DNA of 64,000 bases, from the NCBI GenBank assembly GCA_019359125.1, contig JAHHHY010000001.1:930001-994000 (forward strand), written 5' to 3'. Each line of letters opens with the position of its first letter. The first letter of the stretch is position 1. Shown one piece after another: positions 1-11,037 of this stretch. A model generated the notes under the pieces. The model did no database searches. It was not told the origin of the DNA and saw only the letters and a list, made by a program, of their open reading frames with translations. A program made the position numbers and the translations under genes. This stretch comes from Pleurocapsa minor GSE-CHR-MK 17-07R. Its GTDB lineage: Bacteria; Chloroflexota; Anaerolineae; Aggregatilineales; Phototrophicaceae.

Positions 1-1
1 A

Positions 2-907
2 GACGAGGAAAAGCTGGCCATTGCGCGCCAGTTCCTGATCCCGCGCGAGTTAAAGGCGCACGGCCTGTCCGACGCCAGCATCACCTTCGACGAGTCGGCC
101 TTGCAGGCGCTTATACGCGAATACACCTATGAAGCGGGCGTGCGCAACCTGGACCGCGAAATCGCCAACGTGCTGCGCAAAATCGCCCGCCAGATCGCTG
201 AGGATCGGGCCTATACGCATCGGCTGAGCGCGCGCCACATCCGCAAGCTGCTGGGCCCGGCCCCGTTCGATGACCTGTACGCGAACGACAAGGACAGCAT
301 CGGCGTGGCGACCGGCCTGGCCTGGACGCCCTTCGGCGGGGACGTGCTCACCATCGAAGTCTCGGTGATGCCCGGCAAAGGCAACCTGCTCATGACCGGC
401 TCGCTGGGCGAAGTCATGCAGGAATCGGCGCAAACCGCGCTCAGCTATCTGCGTTCGCGCGCCGAAGACCTGGGCGTGCCCAACGACGATTTCGACTTCT
501 TCGATGTGCATGTGCATGTGCCCGAAGGCGCCGTGCCCAAAGATGGCCCGTCTGCCGGCGTGACGCTGGCGGTGGCGCTCATCAGCGCGTTCACCGAACG
601 ACCGGTGCATGCCGCTTTTGCCATGACCGGTGAGGTCACCCTGCGCGGCAAGATTCTGCCCGTGGGCGGCATCAAGGAAAAAGTGCTGGCGGCCAGGCGT
701 GCGCGACTGAAGCGCATTCTGATTCCGAAGCAGAATGAGCGCGACCTGGAAGATATTCCCAAAGCGGTGCTGAAGGAACTGGACATCATCCGCGTGGAAG
801 ATATGCAGCAGGTTTTAGATGCCGTGCTGGGCACCGCGCCCGAAGAACGGCGGCTGGAACGCCTGCGCCGTGAGCGCGAAGAACGCGAAGAAAAAGAAGA
901 AGAATAA
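2..907 (+). CDS. lon: ATP-dependent Lon protease, C-terminal part (5' truncated)
   Basis: This is the 3' end of lon; the reading frame is open from base 2, so the ATPase N-terminal part lies outside the window. About 300 residues are visible: the end of the AAA+ lid region (YTYEAGVRNLDREIANV) followed by the Lon protease domain. The catalytic serine sits in KDGPSAGVT and the catalytic lysine in GGIKEKVLAA, giving the Ser-Lys dyad of the family. Lon degrades misfolded and regulatory proteins in the cytoplasm. The protein ends in an unusual strongly charged tail rich in Arg, Glu and Lys (last ~20 residues), which ordinary Lon proteins lack. The next gene starts 35 nt downstream on the same strand, so they may be cotranscribed. 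Confidence 0.95.
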   Translation, partial: DEEKLAIARQFLIPRELKAHGLSDASITFDESALQALIREYTYEAGVRNLDREIANVLRKIARQIAEDRAYTHRLSARHIRKLLGPAPFDDLYANDKDSIGVATGLAWTPFGGDVLTIEVSVMPGKGNLLMTGSLGEVMQESAQTALSYLRSRAEDLGVPNDDFDFFDVHVHVPEGAVPKDGPSAGVTLAVALISAFTERPVHAAFAMTGEVTLRGKILPVGGIKEKVLAARRARLKRILIPKQNERDLEDIPKAVLKELDIIRVEDMQQVLDAVLGTAPEERRLERLRREREEREEKEEE

Positions 908-942
908 ACCGGGCAAGACCGTACATCGCTTGTGGGGGCAAC

Positions 943-2361
943 ATGACCGTATCATCAGACGAACTCAGCCAACTGTTGAAGCAGGGCAAAAGCCCCCGCC
1001 TTGACTGGTTTCCTGAGAGCGCCCCCCAGGACGCCATTGCGCTCACGCTGACGGCTCTGGCCAATTCCGGCGGCGGCACCATCGTCGTCGGCATTCTGGG
1101 GCCAGCCGCGGCCGTCATCGGCGTGAAGGATGCGCGCGCGGCGCTTGACCGCATCGTGCAGGCAGCCCTGTCTGTCGAGCCGCGGCTGGTCATCCCGTAT
1201 CCCGACGTGGTCAAATATCAGGACAGATCGCTGGTGGTGGCCACGGTCCCGCGTGGCATGCCCCATGTGTACAGCTTCGAAGGCCGCTTCCTGGTGCGCA
1301 GCGAATACGAAAACGTGCCGCTGAAGCCGCGCGATCTGCGCCGCCTGTTTCTGGAGCGCGGCGAACTCTCGTTTGAGACCGAACCTGCCGCCCACGCCAC
1401 GCTTGAGGATATCGACTGGTCTGCTGCCGATGCCTATGCCGAGAAGGTCAGCAGCACGGGGCTGGCGGGATCGACCGAAAATGTCCTGATTCGCCGCGGC
1501 TGCCTGACCCATGCCGATGGCAGCCTGCGCCCCACCCATGCGGGCATCCTGCTGTTTGGCAAATTCCCGCAGCAGTTTGTGCGCACCAGCGAGATCACCG
1601 CGGCCCGTTTCCACGGCGAAGTTATGGAAGACCGGCTGATCCGGCAGGACATCACCGGCACCCTGCCCGATCAACTGCGCAAGGCCGAAGCGTTCCTGAA
1701 AGACAATCTGCGTAAAGAACTGCAACTGGGCCGCACGATGGCGCGCGCCGAAGCCTTTGAGGTACCGCTGGAGGCCGCCCGTGAGCTGGTCGTGAATGCT
1801 GTGGCCCATCGCGACTATGACCAGACCGGGGACTGCGTGCATCTGAACCTGTATCGGGACCGACTGGAGATCGTCAGCCCCGGCGGGCTGCCCGGCCCCA
1901 TCACCGTCGATAACATGACGCACGAGCGCTTCTCGCGCAATCCGATCATCGTGCAGGTGCTGTCTGACATGGGCTTCATCGAGCGGCTGGGCTATGGCGT
2001 GGACCGCATCATCGGCCTGATGCGCGACCGCGGCCTGCATGCGCCTGTCTTTGAAGACACCTCGGTCACCTTCAAGGCGGTGCTCTACAACCAGTCTTCG
2101 GAACGCGCCGCGTCGCCAGAGGTCGAGTCACTGGTCGTGCAGGGCACGTATCATGGCCTGCCCGTCAATTCGCGCCAGGAAGCAGCGCTCAGGATGCTGC
2201 ACAATGGCAGCACGCGCATCACCAACAAGGACCTGCAAACCCTGTATCCGGATGTGCATGCCGAGACAATCCGGCGCGACCTGGCCGACCTGGTGGGCAA
2301 GAATATCCTGCGCAAACTGGGCGAAAAGCGCGGCTCGTACTATGTGCTGAAACCGGCGTAA
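943..2361 (+). CDS. AlbA_2 (Schlafen-type) / HATPase_c_4 putative transcriptional regulator
   Basis: The 472-residue protein has the layout of the putative DNA-binding AlbA_2 / HATPase_c_4 family. Residues ~15-130 contain the AlbA_2 signature (ALANSGGGTIVVGI). Residues ~270-350 contain the HATPase_c_4 motif ELVVNAVAHRDY followed by the conserved GFIERLGYGVDRI stretch. Residues ~400-470 look like a winged helix (TNKDLQTLYPDVHAETIRRD). The start is preceded by a GGGGG run, an acceptable ribosome binding site. The family is usually called a transcriptional regulator or helper ATPase, but the ligand and targets are generally unknown. The N-terminal lobe begins with a diverged RLDWFPES instead of the usual ExK core. 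It may be cotranscribed with lon. Confidence 0.8.
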   Translation: MTVSSDELSQLLKQGKSPRLDWFPESAPQDAIALTLTALANSGGGTIVVGILGPAAAVIGVKDARAALDRIVQAALSVEPRLVIPYPDVVKYQDRSLVVATVPRGMPHVYSFEGRFLVRSEYENVPLKPRDLRRLFLERGELSFETEPAAHATLEDIDWSAADAYAEKVSSTGLAGSTENVLIRRGCLTHADGSLRPTHAGILLFGKFPQQFVRTSEITAARFHGEVMEDRLIRQDITGTLPDQLRKAEAFLKDNLRKELQLGRTMARAEAFEVPLEAARELVVNAVAHRDYDQTGDCVHLNLYRDRLEIVSPGGLPGPITVDNMTHERFSRNPIIVQVLSDMGFIERLGYGVDRIIGLMRDRGLHAPVFEDTSVTFKAVLYNQSSERAASPEVESLVVQGTYHGLPVNSRQEAALRMLHNGSTRITNKDLQTLYPDVHAETIRRDLADLVGKNILRKLGEKRGSYYVLKPA

Positions 2362-2374
2362 CCCGTACGCTGGC

Positions 2375-2403
2375 TTATCATGGCCCCGTGTTCATGGTAT
2401 GCT
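2375..2403 (+). promoter_or_regulatory. Predicted sigma70-type promoter of the propeller lipoprotein
   Basis: TTATCA (2375-2380), a 17-nt spacer, then TATGCT (2398-2403) preceded by TGG, giving an extended -10. It lies ~36 nt upstream of the lipoprotein start and just after the previous gene ends. Prediction from spacing and sequence only. Confidence 0.5.
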
Positions 2404-2439
2404 TTCGCGCACGGATGAATTAAACGCGAAAGACGATAC

Positions 2440-3984
2440 ATGCTGCAGCGTAAATTCCTGACCAGTCTTGTTCTGCTCGCCCTGCTGACGGCGGCCTGTG
2501 GTGCCCAGGCGCCAGAGCCTACCCCGACAGCGCAGCCCAGCGAGACACCCAGCACGACCCCGACGCCCGAACCCACGCTGACGCCTTCGGTCACGCCCAC
2601 GCCCACCAGCAGCCCAACCGAGACGCACACGCCGACGATCACACCCACAGCGACCAACACTGCGCCGCCCACGACGACACCAGTGCCGGTCAGCGGCTTC
2701 CTGTATGACAATTGGGACTTCGTGGATGCGCCGGCTGGCATCATCGGCGCGCTGAATTCGTCGCTGCTAGCCTTCGTGAATACCAACAACCGCGATGCCG
2801 TCGGCGATGTGCGCACGCCCCAGCCCGCCAACGATAACGCGACGCTGTACTATCTCAACCCGAACGGCGGCGCGCCGATCCCGATCCTGCAGATGACCGC
2901 GCAGACGGGAGACCAGATCTTCGTGGCGCCGTCGGGCAATGCGCTGGCCTATATGCGCATCGAAAACAACCCGTCGACAGACGGCTTCTATGTGGTCGAC
3001 CTCACGCTTGATACGCCCATTCGCGGGCGCATCCTGCCTTTCACATCGCTGGTGCAGCGCGGCATTTACAGCCGCCCAAGCTGGTCGCCCAGCGGTGAGC
3101 GGCTGGCACTCGCGCTGGAATCCGGCTATGACCTGGATATCTATACGGTCGGTCGAGACGGCTCAAGCCCCACCAACCTGACCAATTCCGGCAGCTACGA
3201 CTTCTGGCCGGTGTGGTCGCCCGATGGCAGCAGCATCGCGTTTGTGAGTGACCGCGCGCGCTGCCCAAGCTGGCGTCCCGGCGAACCAGAAACATGTGAC
3301 GGCACCGGCGCGCCCAGGCCCACCGGCGGGTACGTGTACGTGATCGACCCGGCCACCCGTGAGGTACGCCAGATTTCCCAGCAGTGGGTGACGGAGCCGC
3401 CGCGCTGGGTGAATCCGCGCCAGCTCTCGTATGCCAGCGGGGACCCCGCGTTTGGTGACCCGGAGCGCAGCCTGTGGATTGCCGATGTCATCACCGGGCA
3501 GACGCAGCGCGTCACCCTGTCGTCTGGAGACGATGCCTACAAGCTATCCGAAGCATGGGCGCCCAACGGCCGCACCGTGATTTATCAGGCGGCCGGCACA
3601 GCAACCGAGCTGGTGGTCGCATCGATTGACGGCAGCACGCTGTATCGCGGGAATGCACTCACGTTTACGCGCTACGGCCTGTCGGCAGCCTGGGCGCCGA
3701 GCGGCAATGCCATCGCGGTCGGCGGCATCGAGGGACAATGCCCGTATGGCGTGATCGTCACCGAGCCAGACTTCGACTTCATCGCGCGGGGCAATCCGCC
3801 GCCCAGCATGTGCCAGCCGACCTATTCGCCCAATGGCAACCTGATCGCCTTCACAGGCGTCAATCCGCGCATCGATGGCCGCATGGACGTGTATGTGGCA
3901 AACGCCAACGGCTTCGGCGCGCAGAACCTGACCGTCAACCTGCGCGGGAACATTCGCCTGCTGGGCTGGGTGGGCGGCGGCTGA
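2440..3984 (+). CDS. Secreted lipoprotein with Thr/Pro linker and TolB/WD40-like beta-propeller
   Basis: The 514-residue product begins with a signal peptide ending in a lipobox-like LTAAC (Cys20). A low-complexity Thr/Pro/Ser linker follows (residues ~24-82), typical of surface proteins in Chloroflexota. The rest is a beta-propeller with repeated blades containing WSPSGERLAL, WSPDGSSIAFVSDR, WAPNGRTVIYQ, WAPSGNAIAVGG and YSPNGNLIAFTG, the WD40-like PD40/TolB type. It is likely anchored to the outer face of the membrane and displays a binding propeller; the ligand is unknown. A promoter is predicted just upstream. No strong Shine-Dalgarno sequence is visible (GAAAGAC lies 6-8 nt before the ATG). 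A related propeller protein, anchored by a TM helix, is encoded at 42834-43844. Confidence 0.8.
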   Translation: MLQRKFLTSLVLLALLTAACGAQAPEPTPTAQPSETPSTTPTPEPTLTPSVTPTPTSSPTETHTPTITPTATNTAPPTTTPVPVSGFLYDNWDFVDAPAGIIGALNSSLLAFVNTNNRDAVGDVRTPQPANDNATLYYLNPNGGAPIPILQMTAQTGDQIFVAPSGNALAYMRIENNPSTDGFYVVDLTLDTPIRGRILPFTSLVQRGIYSRPSWSPSGERLALALESGYDLDIYTVGRDGSSPTNLTNSGSYDFWPVWSPDGSSIAFVSDRARCPSWRPGEPETCDGTGAPRPTGGYVYVIDPATREVRQISQQWVTEPPRWVNPRQLSYASGDPAFGDPERSLWIADVITGQTQRVTLSSGDDAYKLSEAWAPNGRTVIYQAAGTATELVVASIDGSTLYRGNALTFTRYGLSAAWAPSGNAIAVGGIEGQCPYGVIVTEPDFDFIARGNPPPSMCQPTYSPNGNLIAFTGVNPRIDGRMDVYVANANGFGAQNLTVNLRGNIRLLGWVGGG

Positions 3985-4090
3985 TGCGGTAACCCTGCCC
4001 CCGTGGCGGGGTTATCATGCTCAATGTGCAGATTCTGGCGGGCGTATGCGTCTGCCACGCAAACATTTGTTGACAAAGATGGGGGAAACC

Positions 4091-4840
4091 ATGTCGAAAA
4101 CACTTCAGGACAAGATTACCGTTGTGACAGGCGCCAGCCGTGGCATTGGCAAGGCGATCGCGCTGGAACTGGCCGCGCGCGGTGCCAGCGTCGTCGTCAA
4201 TTACCAGAAAAGCGCGACCGCCGCTGAAGAACTGGCGCAGGAAATCACCGCGCTGGGCGTGCAGGCGCTGGCCGTGCAGGCCGATGTCAGCCAGGAAGAA
4301 GATGCCAACCGCCTGATCAAATCAACCATCGAAACCTATGGCCGCGTGGATATCGTCGTCAACAACGCCGGCACCACCCGCGACAACGTCATCATGCTGA
4401 TGAGCGCGGACGACTTTGACAGCGTGATCGATACCAACCTGCGCAGCACCTGGCTGGTCTCAAAAGCCGCGGTGCGCTCGATGATGCGCAAGCGGTACGG
4501 CCGCATCGTCAATATCACCAGCATCAGCGGCATCATGGGCAATGGTGGCCAGACCAACTACAGCGCCAGCAAGGCGGGCATCATCGGCCTGACCAAGTCG
4601 CTGGCCCGCGAAGTGGCCTCGCGCGGCATCACCGTGAATGCGGTCGCGCCCGGTTTCGTGCTCACCGACCTGACCTCCGGCCTGCCTGAAGACATCACCA
4701 GCAAGCTGAACGAGAATATTCCGCTGGGCCGCTGGGGCAATGTGGACGATGTGGCGAAAGCCACCGCTTTTCTCTCGTCGGATGAAGCCTCGTACATCAC
4801 TGGCCACGTGCTGGTGGTGGACGGCGGCCTGGCGATGTAG
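4091..4840 (+). CDS. fabG: 3-oxoacyl-[acyl-carrier-protein] reductase
   Basis: A 249-residue short-chain dehydrogenase reducing 3-oxoacyl-ACP with NADPH in fatty acid elongation. Visible motifs: the dinucleotide-binding GASRGIGKAIA near the N-terminus, NNAGTTRD, the catalytic Ser in NITSISG, and the YSASKAG active site (Tyr and Lys). The C-terminus ends with YITGHVLVVDGGLAM, typical of FabG. An in-frame ATG lies 45 nt upstream, but the ATG at 4091 is chosen because GGGGGAAACC directly precedes it and the length then fits the family. Other SDR oxidoreductases share these motifs, so a different oxoacyl substrate cannot be excluded. The HIT gene follows after 30 nt, suggesting an operon. Confidence 0.88.
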   Translation: MSKTLQDKITVVTGASRGIGKAIALELAARGASVVVNYQKSATAAEELAQEITALGVQALAVQADVSQEEDANRLIKSTIETYGRVDIVVNNAGTTRDNVIMLMSADDFDSVIDTNLRSTWLVSKAAVRSMMRKRYGRIVNITSISGIMGNGGQTNYSASKAGIIGLTKSLAREVASRGITVNAVAPGFVLTDLTSGLPEDITSKLNENIPLGRWGNVDDVAKATAFLSSDEASYITGHVLVVDGGLAM

Positions 4841-4870
4841 TCAGCCTGTATTCCAGAAAGGTCCGTGCCC

Positions 4871-5218
4871 ATGCCAAGCATTTTTTCACGCATCATCAGC
4901 GGGGAAATCCCCGGCCAAATCGTCTACCGTGACGAGCTGGTGACTGCCTTCCGCGATATCAACCCGCTTGCGCCGGTTCATATCCTGATCGTGCCCAACA
5001 CGGAAATCGCCACCGTTGACGACGTGGAGGCGGCGCACGAAGCCGCCATGGGCCGCATGTTCACGGCGGCCAGGCAGATCGCCCGCGACCTGGGCATCAG
5101 CGAGAGCGGCTACCGCCTCATCGTCAATGTGAAGGACGACGGCGGGCAGGAAGTCTATCACGTGCATATGCATCTGCTGGGCGGCAAAAAGCTCGGGCGT
5201 ATGCTGTCGAGCGAGTAA
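4871..5218 (+). CDS. HIT-family nucleotide hydrolase/transferase
   Basis: A 115-residue histidine-triad protein of the HINT/PKCI type. The signature HVHMH sits near the C-terminus in [12 protein letters not shown], and the N-terminus [14 protein letters not shown] is typical. HINT enzymes hydrolyse purine nucleoside phosphoramidates and similar adducts in the cytoplasm. The ATG at 4871 is preferred over a GTG six bases upstream because AGAAAGG lies 9 nt before it. It is likely cotranscribed with fabG and followed by a strong terminator. Confidence 0.92.
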   Translation: MPSIFSRIISGEIPGQIVYRDELVTAFRDINPLAPVHILIVPNTEIATVDDVEAAHEAAMGRMFTAARQIARDLGISESGYRLIVNVKDDGGQEVYHVHMHLLGGKKLGRMLSSE

Positions 5219-5238
5219 CCCTGAATCAAACTCGTCAC

Positions 5239-5283
5239 AAAAAGGCCAGCTTTCTGGGATGATTCCAGAAAGCTGGCCTTTTT
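5239..5283. terminator. Bidirectional rho-independent terminator
   Basis: A perfect 19-bp inverted repeat (5239-5257 and 5265-5283) with a 7-nt loop, starting in an A-run and ending in a T-run. It sits between the convergent HIT and DsbA-like genes and can serve both strands. Confidence 0.95.
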
Positions 5284-5305
5284 TATTATCGGACGAACAC
5301 CCAAA

Positions 5306-6319
5306 TTACGAGGCGGCGGTGGCCTCTGGCGTGGTTTCCTCGGTCGCTTCGCTGGTCGGCTCAGCGGTTGGGCGGCTGGTGCGCGTTGGGCGTGGCGTCG
5401 CCGAGGCCTCTTCGGTCATATCGGCCTCTGGAGTGGCTTCTTCGGTGCCTTCCATCGTCGCTTCGGGCGTCGCTTCTGCATCCGGCGTGGCTTCTGGGTC
5501 AGGCGTGGCTTCCGGCTGAGGTGAACTGGTGAGGTTCGCGATTGCGCGGTCGACAGCCGCAATCAGCGCCTCAGGCTCGACAATCGCCACGTTGTTGTCA
5601 TCCAGCGGGATGGCGTTGTTGATGGTGATGGCGGGCGGAATCTCAAAGTTGAGTAGGTCGCGCGCCTGCACACGCGCCGTATTGATGATGCCATCGGTGC
5701 CGCCGCCGCGCGTGCAGCCATCGTGCGCGCCAGCATCCAGCCCCATGTTGGCCACACCGCTGACGATGCGCGCGTTGGAATAGGCCGCGCGCCCATACTG
5801 CTGCCAGTCAAACAGGCCCTCCGTAAACTCCCAGAATTTACCTTGTTCGGCAGCGCACAAAGCAGCGCGGGCGGCACCCTGCCCATTGGTGATCGTGCCA
5901 TAGCCATACAGCGGCACAAATGTCAGGTTGATCTGCCCGGCACGCACGCGCTCCAGCAGCGGGTCGCGCAGGTTTTCAAAATACAGCTTGCATGGCTCGC
6001 AGTCGAAGCTCGAATACAGCGCCACCTGCACGCTGGCGCCCGGATCGCCCAGACGCGGATAGTTGGTGGTGACGGTGCGGCCCTGCGGAATGCCCTCGTA
6101 ACGGGTCAGCGCGCCTTCAGGGATCGGCGCATCCACCGGGCGGCGCCCTTCCACCAGCCCCAGCACGATCAGGCCAATGACCAGCGCGATCCCGCCCACC
6201 ACAAACAGCACGGTGTTGCGCTGGCGCGTCTGCTCACGTTCCTTGCGGCGGTCAACCGAGCGGCTGGACGCGGCCGGCGTGGTCTGCTTTGGATCAGTTT
6301 TTTTCTCGTTTGGCATCAT
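5306..6319 (-). CDS. Membrane-anchored DsbA-like thioredoxin-fold protein with acidic Thr/Pro tail
   Basis: A 337-residue protein: a charged cytoplasmic N-terminus, one TM helix (residues ~36-57) and an extracytoplasmic thioredoxin-fold domain of the DsbA/Thioredoxin_4 type. The redox motif is CEPC (Cys107-Cys110) in YSSFDCEPC. The region AARAALCAAEQGKFWEFTEGLF is typical of DsbA-like domains. The C-terminal ~70 residues are low-complexity repeats of Glu, Ala, Thr and Pro. The likely role is thiol oxidation or reduction outside the membrane; the partner is unknown. Two ATG codons begin the frame, so residue 1 or 2 could be the start. It converges on the HIT gene and is separated from it by a strong terminator. 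Confidence 0.85.
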   Translation of the reverse strand: MMPNEKKTDPKQTTPAASSRSVDRRKEREQTRQRNTVLFVVGGIALVIGLIVLGLVEGRRPVDAPIPEGALTRYEGIPQGRTVTTNYPRLGDPGASVQVALYSSFDCEPCKLYFENLRDPLLERVRAGQINLTFVPLYGYGTITNGQGAARAALCAAEQGKFWEFTEGLFDWQQYGRAAYSNARIVSGVANMGLDAGAHDGCTRGGGTDGIINTARVQARDLLNFEIPPAITINNAIPLDDNNVAIVEPEALIAAVDRAIANLTSSPQPEATPDPEATPDAEATPEATMEGTEEATPEADMTEEASATPRPTRTSRPTAEPTSEATEETTPEATAAS

Positions 6320-6425
6320 ACCCTCTGATGAATCTGCACTATGACGACAAGTGTACGCATTGCGCGTCTGCCCTACAAGGCCAGCATATGCCTGCCAGAC
6401 GAGACAAAAAACCTGACAAATTCAT

Positions 6426-6454
6426 CTGACAAATGGCGCTGAATTAGGTACAAT
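6426..6454 (+). promoter_or_regulatory. Predicted sigma70 promoter of acnA
   Basis: CTGACA (6426-6431), 17-nt spacer, TACAAT (6449-6454). It predicts a transcript start near 6461 and a ~78-nt leader before the acnA ATG at 6539. It also argues against a start codon at 6455. Confidence 0.7.
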
Positions 6455-6538
6455 GTGCACGATATAGCGGCGTCTGAACATCATTCCAATTCGTTTCGGG
6501 GCGCCCGCCCCGACGTCAATGAAGCAGGGAATCAAAAT

Positions 6539-9247
<2,709 letters not shown>

Positions 9248-9269
9248 CGCACGGTTACTGACATTCTTC

Positions 9270-9314
9270 GTTAAAGGGCGCAGGCGAAAGTTATACTGCG
9301 CCCTTTAACTTTTT
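9270..9314 (+). terminator. Rho-independent terminator of acnA
   Basis: A perfect 14-bp stem (9270-9283 with 9296-9309), 12-nt loop, followed by a T-run. The TATACT at 9317-9322 just after it may be a -10 box for rnhA, although no good -35 is seen. Confidence 0.85.
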
Positions 9315-9354
9315 GTTATACTGCGCAGGTTGATTTCCACACAGGCATTCACAC

Positions 9355-9789
9355 ATGCAGATATCGCTTTATACAGACGGCGCGTGCTCCGGCAATCCAG
9401 GCGCAGGCGGCTATGCGGCCATCCTGGTGGCGACTGAAGACGACGGGACCATCATCAACGAAAAAGAGGTCAGCGGCGGCGAACGCCATACCACCAATAA
9501 CCGCATGGAAATCAAGGCGGTCATCGCTGGTCTGATGGCCTTAACGACACCGACCCCCGTCACGATATATTCTGATTCCCAGTACGTCATCTATACCATG
9601 ACAAAAGGCTGGCAGCGCAAGGCCAATCAGGACCTGTGGGCGGAGCTGGACGCGGCGCTCAAGCCGCACAAGGTCAAATGGAAATATGTGCGCGGCCATG
9701 CAGGCCATGAATACAACGAACGCTGCGACAAGATCGCCAGGCAGGCAATTCAGACCATAAAACAGTCCGCTGAACGGGAACGGAGCTAG
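9355..9789 (+). CDS. rnhA: Ribonuclease HI
   Basis: A 144-residue RNase H type 1, which cuts the RNA strand of RNA-DNA hybrids in replication and repair. The family residues are present: Asp8 in YTDGACSGNPG, Glu52 in NNRMEIKA, Asp74 in YSDSQYV, the histidine region YVRGHAGH, and Asp125 in NERCDKIA. The length fits the family. The aminotransferase ATG follows only 6 nt after the stop, so the two genes are likely one transcript. Confidence 0.95.
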   Translation: MQISLYTDGACSGNPGAGGYAAILVATEDDGTIINEKEVSGGERHTTNNRMEIKAVIAGLMALTTPTPVTIYSDSQYVIYTMTKGWQRKANQDLWAELDAALKPHKVKWKYVRGHAGHEYNERCDKIARQAIQTIKQSAERERS

Positions 9790-9795
9790 AGCGCA

Positions 9796-10965
9796 ATGGC
9801 GCGTATCGCAAATCGGGTCGCAGGATTTGGCACCACCATCTTCACTGAAATCAACGAGCTGGCGCTGCAGCACAAGGCGATCAATCTCGGCCAGGGCCGC
9901 CCGGACTTCGATGGCCCTGCCGAAGTGATTCAGGCTGCGGTCGATGCCCTGCTGCATAATGCCAATGCCAATCAGTATCCGCCCGGCGCAGGCACATCCA
10001 CCCTGCGCAAGGCGATTGCCGACCATGCGTCGCGCTTTTACAACCTGGAGATTGACCCGGTCAAAGGCGCGCTGGTCACGGCTGGCGCGACCGAGGCGAT
10101 TTTCTCGTGCATCCTGGGCACGGTCGATCGCGGCGACGAAGTCATCCTGATCGAGCCGTATTTCGACAGCTACCTGCCCAACCTGATTTTCGCGGGCATC
10201 ACGCCTGTGTATGTGCCGCTGCATCCGCCCACCTGGACATTTGACCCGGACGAGCTGCGCGCCGCCTTCACCAGCAAGACGCGTGCCATCATCCTGAATA
10301 CGCCGCAAAACCCGACCGGCCGCGTGTTCACGATGGAAGAAATGACGCTGATCGCAGACCTGTGCAAGGAACACGATGTCACCGTCATTTCTGACGAGGT
10401 CTATGAGCATTTGATTTTCGACGATGCACGCCACATCCCGATGGCAACCCTGCCCGGCATGCTGGAGCGCACGCTGACGGTCAGCAGCATGGGCAAGTCA
10501 TTCAGCGTGACCGGCTGGAAAATCGGCTGGGTCTACGGCGCGCCAGAGCTGCTGGAGGGTGTGTCGCGCGCGCATCAGTTCGTCACCTTCAGCGCCAACC
10601 ACCCGGCGCAGATTGCGGCGGCCCACGCGCTTTCCCTGCCCGGCACCTATTTCGAAGAATTCCAGGCCATGTATACCGCCAAGCGTGACCTGCTGACCAG
10701 CGCGCTCAAGAATGCTGGCATGAAGGTCAATGCGCCTGAAGGCACCTATTTCATCATGGCCGACTTTTCCGACGTGTTTGATGGGGACGACCTGGAATTT
10801 GCCCGTTACCTGACCTCGGAGATTGGCGTCGCCTGTATCCCGCCGACGGGCTTCTTCAGCACCGAACATGCGCACATGGCTGCCACACAGGCGCGCTTCG
10901 CTTTCTGCAAGTCAGACAGCCTGCTTCAGGAGGCCGGAAACCGCCTTGCCCGCCTGAGCCGCTGA
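9796..10965 (+). CDS. Class I/II pyridoxal-phosphate aminotransferase
   Basis: A 389-residue fold-type I aminotransferase. PLP-binding features are visible: NTPQNPTG (Asn172 region), Asp200 in VISDEVYEHL, and the Schiff-base Lys234 in SSMGKSFSVTGWKIGW. The N-terminal INLGQGRPDFDGP resembles the methionine/kynurenine aminotransferase group (YbdL/KAT-like), so transamination of methionine, glutamine or aromatic amino acids is likely, but the substrate cannot be fixed from sequence. It is probably cotranscribed with rnhA and ends at a strong terminator. Confidence 0.9.
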   Translation: MARIANRVAGFGTTIFTEINELALQHKAINLGQGRPDFDGPAEVIQAAVDALLHNANANQYPPGAGTSTLRKAIADHASRFYNLEIDPVKGALVTAGATEAIFSCILGTVDRGDEVILIEPYFDSYLPNLIFAGITPVYVPLHPPTWTFDPDELRAAFTSKTRAIILNTPQNPTGRVFTMEEMTLIADLCKEHDVTVISDEVYEHLIFDDARHIPMATLPGMLERTLTVSSMGKSFSVTGWKIGWVYGAPELLEGVSRAHQFVTFSANHPAQIAAAHALSLPGTYFEEFQAMYTAKRDLLTSALKNAGMKVNAPEGTYFIMADFSDVFDGDDLEFARYLTSEIGVACIPPTGFFSTEHAHMAATQARFAFCKSDSLLQEAGNRLARLSR

Positions 10966-10972
10966 GCATATA

Positions 10973-11010
10973 AAACAGGGCTTCCCTCGTCGTGACGGGA
11001 AGCCCTGTTT
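10973..11010. terminator. Bidirectional rho-independent terminator
   Basis: A perfect 14-bp stem (10973-10986 and 10997-11010) with a 10-nt loop, A-run before and T-run after. It separates the aminotransferase from the convergent membrane-protein gene. Confidence 0.93.
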
Positions 11011-11037
11011 GTTTCTGAAATGCAGTGCGTCAACGAA

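Noticed and set aside
2358-2371. GTAACCCGTACGCTGG near the lipoprotein gene as another island operator
   Set aside because: It has similar words but not the spacing, and lacks the GGACGAT heptamer.
4069-4074. TTGACA consensus before fabG
   Set aside because: It lies only 17 nt before the start codon and has no -10 in a usable place.
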